Shown: positions 9,284 through 21,568, counted from the first letter of the stretch. The stretch: DNA of 64,000 nt from Agreia sp. VKM Ac-1783 (GCF_900177765.1 NZ_FXWI01000002.1:186001-250000); one strand, 5' to 3'. The notes: generated by a model from the letters alone, not told the origin. A program made the numbers and translations.

Positions 9284-10054
9284 ATGACGAACGAACGCCG
9301 TGTGCTGATCCATCCCGACAAGGCTTCCCTGTCGGGATCCGTGGCGGCGCGATTCATCACGAAGATCATCGACCTGCTCGAAGATAGAGATGCCGTCAAC
9401 GTCGTCCTGACAGGCGGCTCCGTCGGCACGGCGGTGCTCGCGGCCATCAACGCCTCACCCGCCAGAGACAGCGTCGACTGGAACAGGGTGAGTTTCTGGT
9501 GGGGCGACGAACGGTTCGTCTCCCGCGATGACCCCGAACGCAACGAGCTGCAGGCGCGCGAGGCGTTGCTCGATCACATCGACGTCCCGGCCTCTCAGGT
9601 GCACGCGTTCCCCTCGACGGACGACATCGCGGACATCGACGAGGCAGCGGCCGCGTATGCGCTCGAGCTCCTCGAGGCAGGCGACGGCAAGGACTATCCG
9701 AAGTTCGACATCACTTTTCTCGGAGTCGGTCCGGACGGGCACATCGCGTCGCTCTTCCCCGGCCAAGAGGCGGTGCGGGTGACCGGCGCCACGGTGGTTG
9801 CGGTACGGGAGTCCCCCAAGCCGCCGCCGCAGCGTCTGAGTCTGACTCTGCCGGTCATCAGGTCGTCGGATCGCATCTGGCTCGTCCTTGCGGGATCCGA
9901 CAAGGCGTCGGCGCTGGGCCTGGCTCTTGCCGGCGCCAGCATCGACGAGGTTCCCGTCGCGGGAGCAGAAGGACGCCGTCGCACCGTGTTCTTCGTCGAC
10001 AAGGATGCGGCATCCGAGGTGCCCGAGTACTTGATCACGCCGACCTACTACTGA
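9284..10054 (+). CDS. pgl: 6-phosphogluconolactonase
   Basis: Pgl (DevB family) hydrolyses 6-phosphogluconolactone, the Zwf product. The 256-residue protein has the WGDERFV segment and the GVGPDGHIASLFPG motif, both characteristic of the family. It follows opcA by three bases and is the last gene of the operon before the terminator at 10072. Confidence 0.95.
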   Translation: MTNERRVLIHPDKASLSGSVAARFITKIIDLLEDRDAVNVVLTGGSVGTAVLAAINASPARDSVDWNRVSFWWGDERFVSRDDPERNELQAREALLDHIDVPASQVHAFPSTDDIADIDEAAAAYALELLEAGDGKDYPKFDITFLGVGPDGHIASLFPGQEAVRVTGATVVAVRESPKPPPQRLSLTLPVIRSSDRIWLVLAGSDKASALGLALAGASIDEVPVAGAEGRRRTVFFVDKDAASEVPEYLITPTYY

Positions 10055-10071
10055 TCGGCGCGCGGATACGA

Positions 10072-10102
10072 CGAAGCCCCCTGGCACTGCCAGGGGGCTT
10101 CG
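10072..10102. terminator. Bidirectional terminator between pgl and rbpA
   Basis: A perfect 15-base inverted repeat (CGAAGCCCCCTGGCA and its complement) around a single base lies between the convergent pgl and rbpA genes. GCGTTGTCTCTGTCT follows on the plus strand. The position fits termination of both operons. Confidence 0.85.
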
Positions 10103-10126
10103 GCGTTGTCTCTGTCTATCGAGAAG

Positions 10127-10492
10127 CTATGAGGCCGTCGTCGTGCCGCGTCTCGCGCGAAGCTGCGTCAGGGCGTCTTCGAGGAGCTGCGCTGCCTCTT
10201 CTTCGGTACGACGCTCTTTGACGTAGGCCAGGTGGGTCTTGTAGGGCTCGAGCTTGACCACCGAGGGCGGGTTCTCTTTGTCGCGCCCTGCAGGAAGACC
10301 GGACGACGGGCAGTCGATGGTCTCGGGAATCTCGTCTTCGGGCAGTGTCGCCGCGAAGTACTTGACCGTCTCGTTGCCGAGGGCGTCCCAGTAGGAGACT
10401 TTGATTCGATCGGCGTGGAAGCCCCGATCCTGTTCGCCCATCGGGCCTGCGCCCACCCGGGACCCACGAATTGCACTGCCGCCTGAAGCCAC
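10127..10492 (-). CDS. rbpA: RNA polymerase-binding protein RbpA
   Basis: RbpA is an actinobacteria-specific activator that binds the primary sigma factor and stabilises open promoter complexes. The 121 residues begin MASGGSAIRGSRVGAGPMGE, the hallmark N-terminal tail and basic linker. The core then has FAATLPEDEIPETIDCPSSG and the C-terminal sigma-interaction region LAYVKERRTEEEA. The GTG start follows an AGGAG site six bases away. It lies nine bases downstream of secG. Confidence 0.95.
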   Translation of the reverse strand: MASGGSAIRGSRVGAGPMGEQDRGFHADRIKVSYWDALGNETVKYFAATLPEDEIPETIDCPSSGLPAGRDKENPPSVVKLEPYKTHLAYVKERRTEEEAAQLLEDALTQLRARRGTTTAS

Positions 10493-10501
10493 GAGGTTCT
10501 C

Positions 10502-10753
10502 CTAGATTCCGGTATCGAATTTGGTGATGAGGCCGAGGACCACGATGCACGTGACCCAGACAAGGCCGAGAATCACGGTGATGCGGTTGAGGTTGCGCTC
10601 CGCGACGCCAGACGCGCCGAGGTTGGAGGTGACGCCTCCGCCGAACATGTCGGAGAGGCCCCCGCCGCGACCGCGGTGAAGAAGGATGAGGAGGGTCAGA
10701 AGGAGGCTCGTGATACCGAGCAGCACCTGTAGAACGACCTGAAGGATCTGCAC
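10502..10753 (-). CDS. secG: Preprotein translocase subunit SecG
   Basis: SecG is the small accessory subunit of the SecYEG channel in the membrane. The 83-residue protein has two hydrophobic helices flanking the LLHRGRGGGLSDMFGGG motif diagnostic of SecG. The start is a GTG behind GAGAGG; a longer in-frame reading upstream is noise. A TATAAT hexamer lies about 52 bases upstream. It appears to be co-transcribed with rbpA. Confidence 0.93.
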   Translation of the reverse strand: MQILQVVLQVLLGITSLLLTLLILLHRGRGGGLSDMFGGGVTSNLGASGVAERNLNRITVILGLVWVTCIVVLGLITKFDTGI

Positions 10754-10805
10754 GAATTGCCTCTCAAGAATGATGGCCGACCGGTGTGAAGTCAGACCAA
10801 CGTCA

Positions 10806-10811
10806 ATTATA
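10806..10811 (-). promoter_or_regulatory. -10 element of secG-rbpA
   Basis: A perfect TATAAT on the minus strand lies between the tpiA terminator and secG. The -35 region (GCGTCA about 17 bases upstream) is poor. The placement supports a promoter separate from gap-pgk-tpiA. Confidence 0.6.
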
Positions 10812-10857
10812 CCTGTACGTCGCCGCTGTGACGCACCATGACTTGCAGCGGCGCACA

Positions 10858-10888
10858 AAAGGCCGGCCCGGATGAGGGGCCGGCCTTT
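10858..10888 (-). terminator. Terminator after tpiA
   Basis: AAAGGCCGGCCC (10858-10869) pairs perfectly with GGGCCGGCCTTT (10877-10888) and runs into TTTTGTG on the minus strand. This is a classic intrinsic terminator eight bases after the tpiA stop, closing the gap-pgk-tpiA operon. Confidence 0.88.
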
Positions 10889-10896
10889 CGAGATGC

Positions 10897-11682
10897 CTAG
10901 AAGGCGTGCTTCTGGTACCGGATGATGCTGGCGAACTCGGCCAGGTCGAGGCTCGCGCCGCCGACGAGCGCGCCGTCGACGTTCGGCTGCTTCATGAACC
11001 CGCCGATGTTCGTCGACTTGACCGACCCTCCGTAGAGGATCCGCGTCTTCGCGGCGACGTCGGAGCCGAGAGTGGCCTCGATGACGCCACGCAAGGCCGA
11101 ACACACGGCCTCTGCCTGCTCGGGCGTCGCCGCCTGCCCCGACCCGATCGCCCACACGGGCTCGTAGGCGACCACGATGTCGGATGCCGACTGCACAGAC
11201 GACAGCGCGGCCGTGAGTTGTGCGACCGGTACAGCCGACGGACCGTGCTTCTCGAGGTCATCGGCAGTCTCTCCGACACAGATGATCGGAACGATACCGT
11301 TGGCGATCGCCGCCGCGGTCTTCGCCGCGACGATCTCATCGGTCTCTGCGTGCAACGTACGGCGCTCCGAGTGTCCGATGATCACGTAGCGGCAGTCGAG
11401 CTGCTTCAGGAACGCGCCTGAGATCTCGCCCGTATACGCGCCGCTCGCGTGCTGCGACACGTCTTGCCCGCCGTAGGCGAGCTCGAGCTTGTCGGCCGAG
11501 ATGAGCGTCTGCACGCTGCGGAGGTCGGTGAACGGCGGGAAGATGGCCGCTTCGACGTCGGCGAAGTTGTGCCCCGCGTCCTTCAGGCTCCACGCGAGCT
11601 TCTGGACGAAGGCGATCGCCTGGAGGTGATCCAGGTTCATCTTCCAGTTACCCGCGATGAGCGGCGTTCTGTTGACTACCAT
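10897..11682 (-). CDS. tpiA: Triosephosphate isomerase
   Basis: TpiA interconverts dihydroxyacetone phosphate and glyceraldehyde-3-phosphate. The 261-residue TIM barrel shows AGNWKMN (catalytic Lys), IGHSERR (catalytic His) and VVAYEPVWAIGSG (catalytic Glu). Its ATG lies inside the end of pgk (seven-base overlap), so translation is probably coupled. Confidence 0.97.
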   Translation of the reverse strand: MVVNRTPLIAGNWKMNLDHLQAIAFVQKLAWSLKDAGHNFADVEAAIFPPFTDLRSVQTLISADKLELAYGGQDVSQHASGAYTGEISGAFLKQLDCRYVIIGHSERRTLHAETDEIVAAKTAAAIANGIVPIICVGETADDLEKHGPSAVPVAQLTAALSSVQSASDIVVAYEPVWAIGSGQAATPEQAEAVCSALRGVIEATLGSDVAAKTRILYGGSVKSTNIGGFMKQPNVDGALVGGASLDLAEFASIIRYQKHAF

Positions 11683-12887
11683 CCGAGGACCTCCAGTCCG
11701 GGCAGGCGCTTGCCTTCGAGGAACTCGAGACTCGCACCACCGCCAGTTGAAATATGGCCGAACTGATCATCGCTGAAACCGAGTGCCCTGACGGCGGCGG
11801 CCGAATCTCCGCCGCCGACGACACCGAGGCCGTCGACACGGGTCAGGGCTTCGGCCACGGCACGCGTGCCTTCCGCGAACGGCGCTAGTTCGAAGACGCC
11901 CATCGGGCCATTCCAGAAGACCGTCTTCGACTCGGCGATGATCCGCGCGAATTCGGCTCCCGTCTCCGGGCCGATGTCGAGTCCTAGACCGGTCTGACCG
12001 AACGGCGTCTCCTCGATCGTTTCAGCACTGGTGACGGTGTGTTCTGCATCGGCGCCGAATTTGGATGCGACGACGACGTCGGTCGGCAGGACGATGCGGA
12101 TACCGCGTTCCTGCGCCTCGGCCAGGTAGCCCTTGACGGTGTCGATCTGGTCGCTCTCGAGCAGGCTTCCACCCACGCGGAAGCCCTGCGCGGCGAGGAA
12201 CGTGAAGAGCATTCCTCCACCGATGAGCAGGGTGTCGACCTTGGGAAGCAAGTGGCCGATGACGCCGAGCTTGTCGGAGACCTTCGAACCGCCCAACACG
12301 ACCGTGTACGGTCGGGCCGGGTTCTCTGTCAACTTCTCGAGCACGTCGAGCTCTGCAGCGATGAGGAGTCCCGCCGCGCTGGGAAGAGCTGACGCCAGCT
12401 CGTAGACGCTCGCCTGCTTGCGATGGACGACGCCGAAACCGTCAGAGACGAAAGCGTCTCCGAACTCGGCGAGCTGGGCCGCGAACGACGCCCTCTCGTC
12501 TTCGTTCTTGCTGGTCTCCGCGGCGTTGAACCTCAGGTTCTCGAGCAGCGCGACGTCGCCGTCTTCGAGGGAGTCGACAGCCTCGCGAGCACTCGCGCCG
12601 ACCGTGTCGCCGGCGAAAGCGACAGGCTTGCCGAGAAGCTCCGAGAGGCGCTGGGCGACCGGCTCGAGACTGTATCGGGGATCGGGTGCACCGTCAGGCC
12701 GACCGAGGTGGCTGAGGAGGATTACCCGAGCGCCCTGGTTGACCAGGGCGTTGATGGTTGCCAGAGACGCTCGAACGCGCCCGTCGTCGGTGATGACCCC
12801 GTCTCTCAACGGAACATTCAGATCACACCGAACGAGGACGCGTTTTCCCGTGAGGGAGCCGAGCGAATCCAGAGTGCGCAGAGTCAC
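11676..12887 (-). CDS. pgk: Phosphoglycerate kinase
   Basis: Pgk transfers phosphate from 1,3-bisphosphoglycerate to ADP. The 403-residue protein has RCDLNVPLRDG, the substrate-binding LLSHLGRPDG, GGSKVSDKLGVI and a C-terminal GGGDSAAAV. It lies 15 bases downstream of gap and overlaps tpiA. Confidence 0.97.
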   Translation of the reverse strand: MTLRTLDSLGSLTGKRVLVRCDLNVPLRDGVITDDGRVRASLATINALVNQGARVILLSHLGRPDGAPDPRYSLEPVAQRLSELLGKPVAFAGDTVGASAREAVDSLEDGDVALLENLRFNAAETSKNEDERASFAAQLAEFGDAFVSDGFGVVHRKQASVYELASALPSAAGLLIAAELDVLEKLTENPARPYTVVLGGSKVSDKLGVIGHLLPKVDTLLIGGGMLFTFLAAQGFRVGGSLLESDQIDTVKGYLAEAQERGIRIVLPTDVVVASKFGADAEHTVTSAETIEETPFGQTGLGLDIGPETGAEFARIIAESKTVFWNGPMGVFELAPFAEGTRAVAEALTRVDGLGVVGGGDSAAAVRALGFSDDQFGHISTGGGASLEFLEGKRLPGLEVLGW

Positions 12888-12902
12888 AGTGGATTCCTCG
12901 TA

Positions 12903-14628
<1,726 letters not shown>

Positions 14629-14678
14629 CGATATCTCCTCGAATAAGGCGCCGCTCGGTGATCCCGGACGGCTGTGAG

Positions 14679-14703
14679 TGACCTGATCAGTCTACTGAGG
14701 TCA
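14679..14703 (-). promoter_or_regulatory. Symmetric candidate operator at the sodA promoter
   Basis: TGACCT (14679-14684) and AGGTCA (14698-14703) form an inverted repeat with a 13-base spacer. Inside it are the nested palindromes CTGATCAG (14683-14690) and CAGTCTACTG (14689-14698). The minus-strand TAGACT (14689-14694), a likely -10, is in the spacer. A regulator bound here would cover the promoter. No regulator family is assigned. Confidence 0.4.
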
Positions 14704-14757
14704 ACGGACAGGGCCCTGAAAACTTCCTGTCGCCTCGGTATCGTGCAGATGAATGCG

Positions 14758-15735
14758 TCAGTCGTCGAGATCTGGCGGAAGGTTGGCGTCGGTGCCGGGG
14801 ATGCCCAAGTCGCTCGCCTGCTTGTCGGCCATCGCGAGAAGACGCCGGATGCGCCCGGCGATCGCGTCTTTGGTCATGGGCGGGTCGGCGTGGTGACCCA
14901 GTTCATCGAGACTCGAGTCTCGGAAATTCAGACGCAGATCGCCCGCGTACTTGAGGTGGGGCGGCACGTCCGGCCCGAGGATCTCGAGCGCGCGCTCCAC
15001 GCGGGAGCACGCGGCCACTGCGGCTTGCGCCGAACGCCGGAGGTTGGCGTCGTCGAAATTGACGAGCCGGTTCGCCGTCGCTCGGACCTCACGGCGCTGG
15101 CGCAGGTCTTCCCATCGGGAGACGGCGTCGGCGGCGCCCATGAGCGAGAGCATGCGCGCGATCGCCTCGCCGTCGCGGATCACGACGCGGTGCACTCCCC
15201 TGACCTCGCGCGCCTTCGCCTGCACGTGGAGTCTCGCCGCGGCCCCGACCAGGGCCATCGCAGACTCGTTTCCGGGGCAGGTGATCTCGAGCGCCGCCGA
15301 CCGTCCCGGATCGGTGAGCGTGCCGTTGGCGAGGAACGCGCCCCGCCACACGGCGGAGAGTTCCTCTTGCGAGCCCGTGGTGAGCCGGTTCGGAAGGCCG
15401 CGGATCGGCCGACGACGCGCATCCAGCAACCCGGTCTGTCGGGCGAGCGTCTCGCCGCCGTCGATGACGCGCACGAGATACGTGCCCGTGCGTTTGGTGC
15501 CCGACGCCGAGACGTGCGAGACCTCGCCTCTGATGCCGTAGAGCTCCGCGAGGTCACGGCGAACGCGCTTCACCAGGTCGGGGGTGTCGAGCTCGGACTC
15601 GATCGCGATGCGATTCGAGATGAGGTGGAGACCGCCCGAAAAGCGCAGGATGGTCGCCAGCTCGGCGGCCCGGAGTGTCGTCTTCTTGGCGACGACGCGG
15701 GTCAGTTCTTCTTTGACATCGGCAGTGAGAGCCAA
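14758..15735 (-). CDS. whiA: DNA-binding protein WhiA
   Basis: WhiA is a transcription regulator with a degenerate homing-endonuclease (LAGLIDADG) N-terminal fold and a C-terminal helix-turn-helix. In Streptomyces it works with WhiB in sporulation septation; in non-sporulating relatives it affects cell division. The 325-residue protein has [25 protein letters not shown]-like [14 protein letters not shown], and [18 protein letters not shown]. The start is TTG at 15735, as the alignment of the [10 protein letters not shown] start requires. It lies 70 bases after rapZ. Confidence 0.95.
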   Translation of the reverse strand: MALTADVKEELTRVVAKKTTLRAAELATILRFSGGLHLISNRIAIESELDTPDLVKRVRRDLAELYGIRGEVSHVSASGTKRTGTYLVRVIDGGETLARQTGLLDARRRPIRGLPNRLTTGSQEELSAVWRGAFLANGTLTDPGRSAALEITCPGNESAMALVGAAARLHVQAKAREVRGVHRVVIRDGEAIARMLSLMGAADAVSRWEDLRQRREVRATANRLVNFDDANLRRSAQAAVAACSRVERALEILGPDVPPHLKYAGDLRLNFRDSSLDELGHHADPPMTKDAIAGRIRRLLAMADKQASDLGIPGTDANLPPDLDD

Positions 15736-15805
15736 TCTCTATCCATTCGTTCGTGCGGCCGATGTCGCGCGGGATGCTCGTGGCGTCCGAGCGCGATGGC
15801 CGGTG

Positions 15806-16681
15806 TTATTCGCGACCGAGGTCGCGATGCTTGACGTTGACGACGACGCCCGGGTAGGACGCGAGCCGAGTGGCAAGAGCTCGGGTGAGGGCCACGGAAC
15901 GGTGTTTGCCGCCCGTGCACCCGATGGCCATGGTGGCGTGCCGTTTGTTCTCGCGCTGATAACCGGCGAGAACGGGTTTGAGGGAGGCCGCGTAGGACTC
16001 GAGGAACTCGGATGCACCCTCTTGAGCGAGTACGTAGTCGCTGACCTCGGGTTCGAGTCCGGTGTGAGCACGCAGCTCCGGGATCCAGAACGGGTTCGGC
16101 AGAAAGCGTGCGTCGGCGATCGAGTCGACGTCTGTCGGGGTGCCGTACTTGAAGCCGAAGCTCATCAGCGTGACCTGAACACCCGGAGTGTCGGTGGTCG
16201 AGAACCCCTCGGCGATGCGTGTCGCGAGCTGATGGATGTTGAGATCGGAGGTGTCGATCACCATGTCGCTGGACTCGCGGATGGGGTGAAGTCGCACGCG
16301 TTCGCGTTCGATGCCGTCGAGCAGCGTGCCGTCGCCCTGCAGCGGATGTGGACGTCTTACCTGCTCGAACCTGCGGACGAGGGCCGAATCGGTCGCCTCG
16401 AGGAACAGGACTCTGAGCTGGCTGCCGTCACGGAGCGAGTGGATGATCTCCTGTAGATCGCTGAAGAAATCTCGGCCGCGCACGTCGACGACGGCGGCGA
16501 TCCGCGGAAGTGTCGAGCCTGCCTTCTCGGCGAGATCGACCAGGGGCCGCAGCATCTGCGGGGGCAGGTTGTCGACGACGTACCAGCCCAGGTCTTCGAG
16601 AGCGTTGGCGACCGTCGAACGCCCGGCCCCCGACATCCCGGTGACTATCAGCACTTCTTGGGGAAGTGGATCGTCAGTCAT
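15806..16681 (-). CDS. rapZ: RapZ/YvcJ-family nucleotide-binding protein
   Basis: This P-loop protein family binds GTP/ATP; in E. coli RapZ is an RNase adaptor sensing glucosamine-6-phosphate, and its role in actinobacteria is unclear. The 291 residues contain VTGMSGAGRSTVANAL (P-loop), WYVVDNLPPQML, and the C-terminal AIGCTGGKHRSV. It sits between uvrC and whiA. The yvcK gene usually found between rapZ and whiA is absent here. Confidence 0.92.
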   Translation of the reverse strand: MTDDPLPQEVLIVTGMSGAGRSTVANALEDLGWYVVDNLPPQMLRPLVDLAEKAGSTLPRIAAVVDVRGRDFFSDLQEIIHSLRDGSQLRVLFLEATDSALVRRFEQVRRPHPLQGDGTLLDGIERERVRLHPIRESSDMVIDTSDLNIHQLATRIAEGFSTTDTPGVQVTLMSFGFKYGTPTDVDSIADARFLPNPFWIPELRAHTGLEPEVSDYVLAQEGASEFLESYAASLKPVLAGYQRENKRHATMAIGCTGGKHRSVALTRALATRLASYPGVVVNVKHRDLGRE

Positions 16682-16723
16682 GGGGTCGCCTTCTTCGAGA
16701 GTGCGGTCGGGTGAACGTCTAGC

Positions 16724-18625
16724 CTACCGGCGAGGCTCCGCGACCGGTGCCGCGGAGTCTGGGTGGAGGTGCGCGAAGACCGTCTGCGCCAGACCCGGAC
16801 CGACGCCGCGAACGGCGGCGATCGCATCCGGTTTCGCCTGACGCAATTGCGACACCGAGCCGAAATGGGTGAGCAGCCGCTTGACCCGGCTGGGACCGAG
16901 GCCCGGGATCTCGCCGAGAACCGAGGCGATGTCGCGCTTACGCCGTGTGCGCTGATGGATGATCGCGAAGCGGTGGGCTTCGTCGCGCAGGCGCTGCAGC
17001 ATAAAAAGCGCCTCGCTGCCTCGCGGCAGGATCACAGGGAAATCGCTGTCGGGAAGCCAGATCTCTTCGAGACGTTTGGCCAGCCCGCAGAGGAAGATGC
17101 CCTCGACGCCCGACTCGCGAAGTGCACGCGCGGCGGCCTGCACCTGCGGCTGTCCACCGTCGACCACGAGGAGGTTCGGCGGATACGAGAACTTCTTCGA
17201 TGACGAGTCGGACTCGCTTCGCTCGGTTCCTTCACGCAGATAGGCGAGCCGCCTCGTGACGACCTGGTGGATCGAGTCGGTGTCGTCGGTGGACTCGGCG
17301 ATCGTGAACCGGCGGTACTGGTCTTTTCGAGGGAGCCCGTCTTCGAAGACCACCATGGATGCGACGATGTTCGTGCCGCCGAGATGGGAGACGTCGAAGC
17401 ACTCCATGCGCAGTGGGGCATCCGGCATGCCGAGCGCGTCTTGAATGTCGGTCATGGCCTGACTGCGGGCGACGAAATCGGCGCTGCGTCTGGTCTTGTA
17501 GAGCTGGAGTGCGTTCATGGCGTTGACTCTCGCCGTCTGCATCAGCGCCGCCTTCTCGCCTCGTTGGGCGGTGCGGAGACTGACCTTGCCCTTGTCTCGT
17601 CGAGTGCCGAGCCAGGTCTCGAGCTCCGCCTTGTCTTCGGGCAGCTCGGGCACGATGATCTCGCGCGGCGGCACGGTCGTGCCGTCGTAGGCGGCCTGCA
17701 GGATCGAGTCGACCAGCTCGGCCGTCGTGAGGTCGAGTTCTTTGTCGACGACCCAGGCTCGCACACCGCGGATGCGTCCGCCGCGGACGATGAACTGCTG
17801 CACCGCAGCGGCCAACTCGTCGTGCTCGACGCCGAAGAGATCGGTATCGAGATTGTCGGAGAGCACGACGGCACTCTTCTCGAGAACCGCCTCGAGAGCC
17901 TGCAGCTGGTCTCGGTACGTTGCTGCTGCCTCGTATCGCTGATCGGCTGCGGCCTCTTTCATCTTTCGGGTCACCTCGGTGACGAAGCGGTTGTCTCCCC
18001 CGGCCATGAATGCCACGAAGTCGTCGACGATGGCCCGGTGCTCCTCGACGGTGACCTTATGCGAGCACGGCCCCCCGCAGCGGCCGATCTGGCCGGGAAA
18101 GCACGGCCGCCCGGACTGCATCGCCTTCTTGTAGCTCGAGTCGGAGCAGGTGCGGATGGGGAACGCCTTGACCATGAGCTCGATCGTCTCGCGCACAGCC
18201 CAGATCTTGGGATACGGGCCGAAGTAGCGAGCGCCCGGAATGCGGGTGTTGCGCGTGACGATGACACGGGGAGCTTCGTCGGCGAGGGTGATGGCCATGA
18301 ACGGGTAGGTCTTGTCGTCGCGGAACTTGACGTTGAACGGCGGATCGAACTCCTTGATCCACGTGTACTCGAGCTGCAGTGCCTCGACGTCGCTGCCCAC
18401 GACGGTCCACTCCACCGAGGCGGCCGTGGTCACCATGCGCCGTGTGCGCTCGTGCAGACTGCGGAGCGGCGCGAAGTAATTGCTCAGTCGGGCTCGGAGA
18501 TTCTGCGCCTTGCCCACATAGAGCACCCGTCCGGTTGCATCTCTGAACCGGTAAACGCCGGGCTGGGTCGGGATCTCCCCCGCTTTCGGGCGATAGGGAA
18601 CCGTGTCTGGAGAGGTTCGTGCCAT
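16724..18625 (-). CDS. uvrC: UvrABC excinuclease subunit C
   Basis: UvrC makes both incisions in nucleotide excision repair. The 633-residue protein has an N-terminal GIY-YIG domain ([18 protein letters not shown]), an insert with four cysteines ([13 protein letters not shown]), a UVR-like helix, an RNase H-like nuclease domain ([24 protein letters not shown]) and C-terminal helix-hairpin-helix motifs ([18 protein letters not shown]). The ATG lies two bases after the uvrA stop. Confidence 0.96.
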   Translation of the reverse strand: MARTSPDTVPYRPKAGEIPTQPGVYRFRDATGRVLYVGKAQNLRARLSNYFAPLRSLHERTRRMVTTAASVEWTVVGSDVEALQLEYTWIKEFDPPFNVKFRDDKTYPFMAITLADEAPRVIVTRNTRIPGARYFGPYPKIWAVRETIELMVKAFPIRTCSDSSYKKAMQSGRPCFPGQIGRCGGPCSHKVTVEEHRAIVDDFVAFMAGGDNRFVTEVTRKMKEAAADQRYEAAATYRDQLQALEAVLEKSAVVLSDNLDTDLFGVEHDELAAAVQQFIVRGGRIRGVRAWVVDKELDLTTAELVDSILQAAYDGTTVPPREIIVPELPEDKAELETWLGTRRDKGKVSLRTAQRGEKAALMQTARVNAMNALQLYKTRRSADFVARSQAMTDIQDALGMPDAPLRMECFDVSHLGGTNIVASMVVFEDGLPRKDQYRRFTIAESTDDTDSIHQVVTRRLAYLREGTERSESDSSSKKFSYPPNLLVVDGGQPQVQAAARALRESGVEGIFLCGLAKRLEEIWLPDSDFPVILPRGSEALFMLQRLRDEAHRFAIIHQRTRRKRDIASVLGEIPGLGPSRVKRLLTHFGSVSQLRQAKPDAIAAVRGVGPGLAQTVFAHLHPDSAAPVAEPRR

Positions 18626-18627
18626 GT

Positions 18628-21495
18628 CTACTTAGCCTCGAGGATCTCCTTGAGGAAGAAGCCGGTGTGGCTCTTCTTCACCTTGGCCAGCTGCTCCGGC
18701 GTTCCCGTTGCCAGGATGCGACCGCCCCCGGCGCCTCCCTCGGGGCCGATGTCGATGAGCCAGTCGGCGCTCTTGATGACGTCGAGGTTGTGCTCGATCA
18801 CGATCACCGTGTTGCCCTTGTCGACCAGACTGCCGAGCACGAGCAGGAGCTTGCGCACGTCTTCGAAGTGCAGGCCCGTGGTGGGCTCGTCGAGCACGTA
18901 GACGGTGCGACCGTTCGAGCGCTTCTGCAGCTCTGTCGCGAGCTTCACGCGCTGCGCCTCGCCTCCAGACAGCGTCGTCGCGCTCTGGCCGAGGCGAACG
19001 TAGCCGAGCCCGACGTCGACGAGGGTCTTGAGAAAGCGGTGGATGGCGCCGATGGGCTCGAAGAACTCCGCAGCCTCGGCGATAGGCATGTCGAGCACCT
19101 CCGAGATGCTCTTGCCCTTGTAGTGCACGCTGAGGGTGTCGCGGTTGTAGCGCGCTCCCCCGCAGACCTCGCACTTGACGTAGACGTCGGGAAGGAAGTT
19201 CATCTCGATCTTGATCGTTCCGTCGCCCGAGCACGCCTCGCACCGGCCGCCCTTGACGTTGAAGCTGAACCGACCCGCCAGGTAGCCGCGGGCCTTCGCC
19301 TCGGCCGTGTCGGCGAAGAGGTTGCGGATGCGATCGAAGACGCCGGTATAGGTCGCCGGGTTGGATCGCGGGGTGCGGCCGATGGGATTCTGGTCGACGT
19401 GCACGACCTTGTCGAGGTTCTCGAGACCCGTGACGCGCTTGTGCTTGCCCGGGATCTTGCGGGCTCCGTTGAGCTTGTTCGCGAGCACCCGGTAGAGGAT
19501 GTCGTTCACCAGCGACGATTTGCCCGACCCGGAGACGCCGGTGACGGCGACGAAAGTGCCCAGCGGGAAGTCGACGGTCACCTTGCGCAGGTTGTTCGCC
19601 TCGGCGTCGACGACGGTGATGAGGCGATCGGGGTCGACCGGCCGCCGGGTCTTGGGCACCTCGATCTCTTTGCGCCCCGAGAGGTAGTCGCCCGTGAGTG
19701 ACTGCGTGTTCGCCAGAAGAGCGTCGTACGAACCGGAGTGCACGACCTTGCCGCCGTTGACGCCTGCGCCGGGGCCGATGTCGACGATCCAGTCGGCGGT
19801 GCGGATGGTGTCTTCGTCGTGCTCGACGACGATGAGCGTGTTTCCGAGGTCGCGCAGCTTGACGAGCGTTTCGATGAGTCTGCGGTTGTCTCGCTGGTGC
19901 AGTCCGATCGACGGCTCGTCGAGAACGTACAGGACACCCGTGAGGCCTGATCCGATCTGGGTGGCAAGCCGGATGCGCTGGGCCTCGCCGCCGGAGAGCG
20001 ATGCCGCGGCCCGGGCCAGGTTGAGGTAGTTGAGGCCGACCTGGATCAAGAAGTCGAGGCGGAGCCTGATCTCGCGCAGCACCTGGGCTGCGATCGCAGC
20101 CTCGCGGTCGGTGAGGACCACGTCGTGCATGAATTCCTGAGCGTCGGTCAGGGAGATGTCGGTGACGTCGGCGATGCTGCGACCGTTGACCGTGACTGCC
20201 AGAACCTCGGGCTTCAGTCGCTTTCCGTTGCAGACGGGGCACGGGATCTCGCGGAGGAACTCAGACCAGCGCGCGCGCTGCGTGTCGGTCTCGGCCTGGA
20301 GGAACTGCCGCTCGATGTAGGGAACGACGCCCTCGAAGCCCGAGGAGTAACTCACCTCGCGGCCATACCGGTTCTTCCACCGGACCTTGACCTCGAAGTT
20401 GTTGCCGCGGAGAACGGCATTCTGAACCTCGTCGCTGAGCTTGCCCCAGGGGGTCTTGAGCGAGAAGTCGAGGTCGCGTGACAGGCCGTGCAGCAGCTTC
20501 TCGTAGTAGCTGAAGAGGCCCTTGCCCTGGGTGGTCCACGGAACGATGACGCCCTCGGCGATGCTGAGGTCGGGGTCGCCGAGAAGCAGGTCGGAGTCGA
20601 CCGACATGCGCGTGCCGAGACCGGAGCACTCGGGGCACGCTCCGAACGGTGCGTTGAACGAGAAGGTGCGCGGTTCGATCTCGGTGAGAGCGATGGGGTG
20701 GTTGTTGGGGCACGAGAGCTTCTCGGAGAACGTCTGCCAGGCATCCGGACCCTCGGAGTCGACGTAGTTGATCTGCACCAGCCCGTCGGTGAGGCGCAGT
20801 GCCGTCTCGAGGGAGTCGGTGAGGCGGCTCAGGATGTCGGGACCCGCCACCAGTCGGTCGACGACCACCGAGATGTCGTGCTTGATCTGCTTCTTGAGCT
20901 TGGGCGGGTCGTTCAACTGAACGACCTCGCCGTCGACGAGGGCTCGCGAGTAGCCGCCGGCGGCCAGTTCTTTGAAGAGGTCGACGAACTCGCCCTTCTT
21001 CTGCGAGACGACCGGGCTGGCGACCTGGTAGCGGATGCCGTCTTCGAGCTCCATGAGCTGATCGGCGATCTGCTGAACGGTCTGTGACTTGATCTGCTCT
21101 CCGCAGATCGGGCAGTGCGGGATGCCGATACGCGCCCAGAGCAGACGCATGTAGTCGTAGATCTCGGTGATCGTGCCGACGGTCGACCGGGGATTGCGGT
21201 TGGTCGACTTCTGATCGATCGAGACGGCGGGGCTGAGCCCCTCGATGAAGTCGACGTCGGGCCGATCGACCTGGCCGAGGAACTGCCTGGCGTAGGCCGA
21301 CAGCGACTCGACGTAGCGGCGCTGCCCCTCAGCGAAGATCGTGTCGAAGGCCAGAGACGATTTGCCTGAGCCTGAGAGCCCGGTAAAGACGACGAGCGAG
21401 TCTCGAGGGATCTCGAGGTTCACGTCTTGCAGGTTGTGGACACGGGCGCCGTGGACGCTGAGGACGTTGGAGGAATCTACCTTCGAAACTGACAC
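18628..21495 (-). CDS. uvrA: UvrABC excinuclease subunit A
   Basis: UvrA is the damage-sensing ABC-type ATPase of excision repair. The 955 residues carry two ATPase cassettes: Walker [10 protein letters not shown] near residue 38 and GVSGSGKSS in the second half, with ABC signatures [12 protein letters not shown] and [12 protein letters not shown]. Zinc-finger CxxC pairs are at CPICG and [14 protein letters not shown]. The GTG start is preceded by TAGACT six bases upstream and no good ribosome site, suggesting leaderless translation. Confidence 0.97.
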   Translation of the reverse strand: MSVSKVDSSNVLSVHGARVHNLQDVNLEIPRDSLVVFTGLSGSGKSSLAFDTIFAEGQRRYVESLSAYARQFLGQVDRPDVDFIEGLSPAVSIDQKSTNRNPRSTVGTITEIYDYMRLLWARIGIPHCPICGEQIKSQTVQQIADQLMELEDGIRYQVASPVVSQKKGEFVDLFKELAAGGYSRALVDGEVVQLNDPPKLKKQIKHDISVVVDRLVAGPDILSRLTDSLETALRLTDGLVQINYVDSEGPDAWQTFSEKLSCPNNHPIALTEIEPRTFSFNAPFGACPECSGLGTRMSVDSDLLLGDPDLSIAEGVIVPWTTQGKGLFSYYEKLLHGLSRDLDFSLKTPWGKLSDEVQNAVLRGNNFEVKVRWKNRYGREVSYSSGFEGVVPYIERQFLQAETDTQRARWSEFLREIPCPVCNGKRLKPEVLAVTVNGRSIADVTDISLTDAQEFMHDVVLTDREAAIAAQVLREIRLRLDFLIQVGLNYLNLARAAASLSGGEAQRIRLATQIGSGLTGVLYVLDEPSIGLHQRDNRRLIETLVKLRDLGNTLIVVEHDEDTIRTADWIVDIGPGAGVNGGKVVHSGSYDALLANTQSLTGDYLSGRKEIEVPKTRRPVDPDRLITVVDAEANNLRKVTVDFPLGTFVAVTGVSGSGKSSLVNDILYRVLANKLNGARKIPGKHKRVTGLENLDKVVHVDQNPIGRTPRSNPATYTGVFDRIRNLFADTAEAKARGYLAGRFSFNVKGGRCEACSGDGTIKIEMNFLPDVYVKCEVCGGARYNRDTLSVHYKGKSISEVLDMPIAEAAEFFEPIGAIHRFLKTLVDVGLGYVRLGQSATTLSGGEAQRVKLATELQKRSNGRTVYVLDEPTTGLHFEDVRKLLLVLGSLVDKGNTVIVIEHNLDVIKSADWLIDIGPEGGAGGGRILATGTPEQLAKVKKSHTGFFLKEILEAK

Positions 21496-21501
21496 CTCGA
21501 A

Positions 21502-21507
21502 AGTCTA
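21502..21507 (-). promoter_or_regulatory. -10 element of uvrA (leaderless arrangement)
   Basis: TAGACT on the minus strand ends six bases before the uvrA GTG, so transcription would begin at or next to the start codon. No LexA-type box (GAAC-N4-GTTC) is visible nearby. Confidence 0.5.
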
Positions 21508-21568
21508 TGTGCGGCCACCGACACTCCGTCCCCGTTCCGCTGACGGCGTGCAGGTGCGGATGTCTGTG

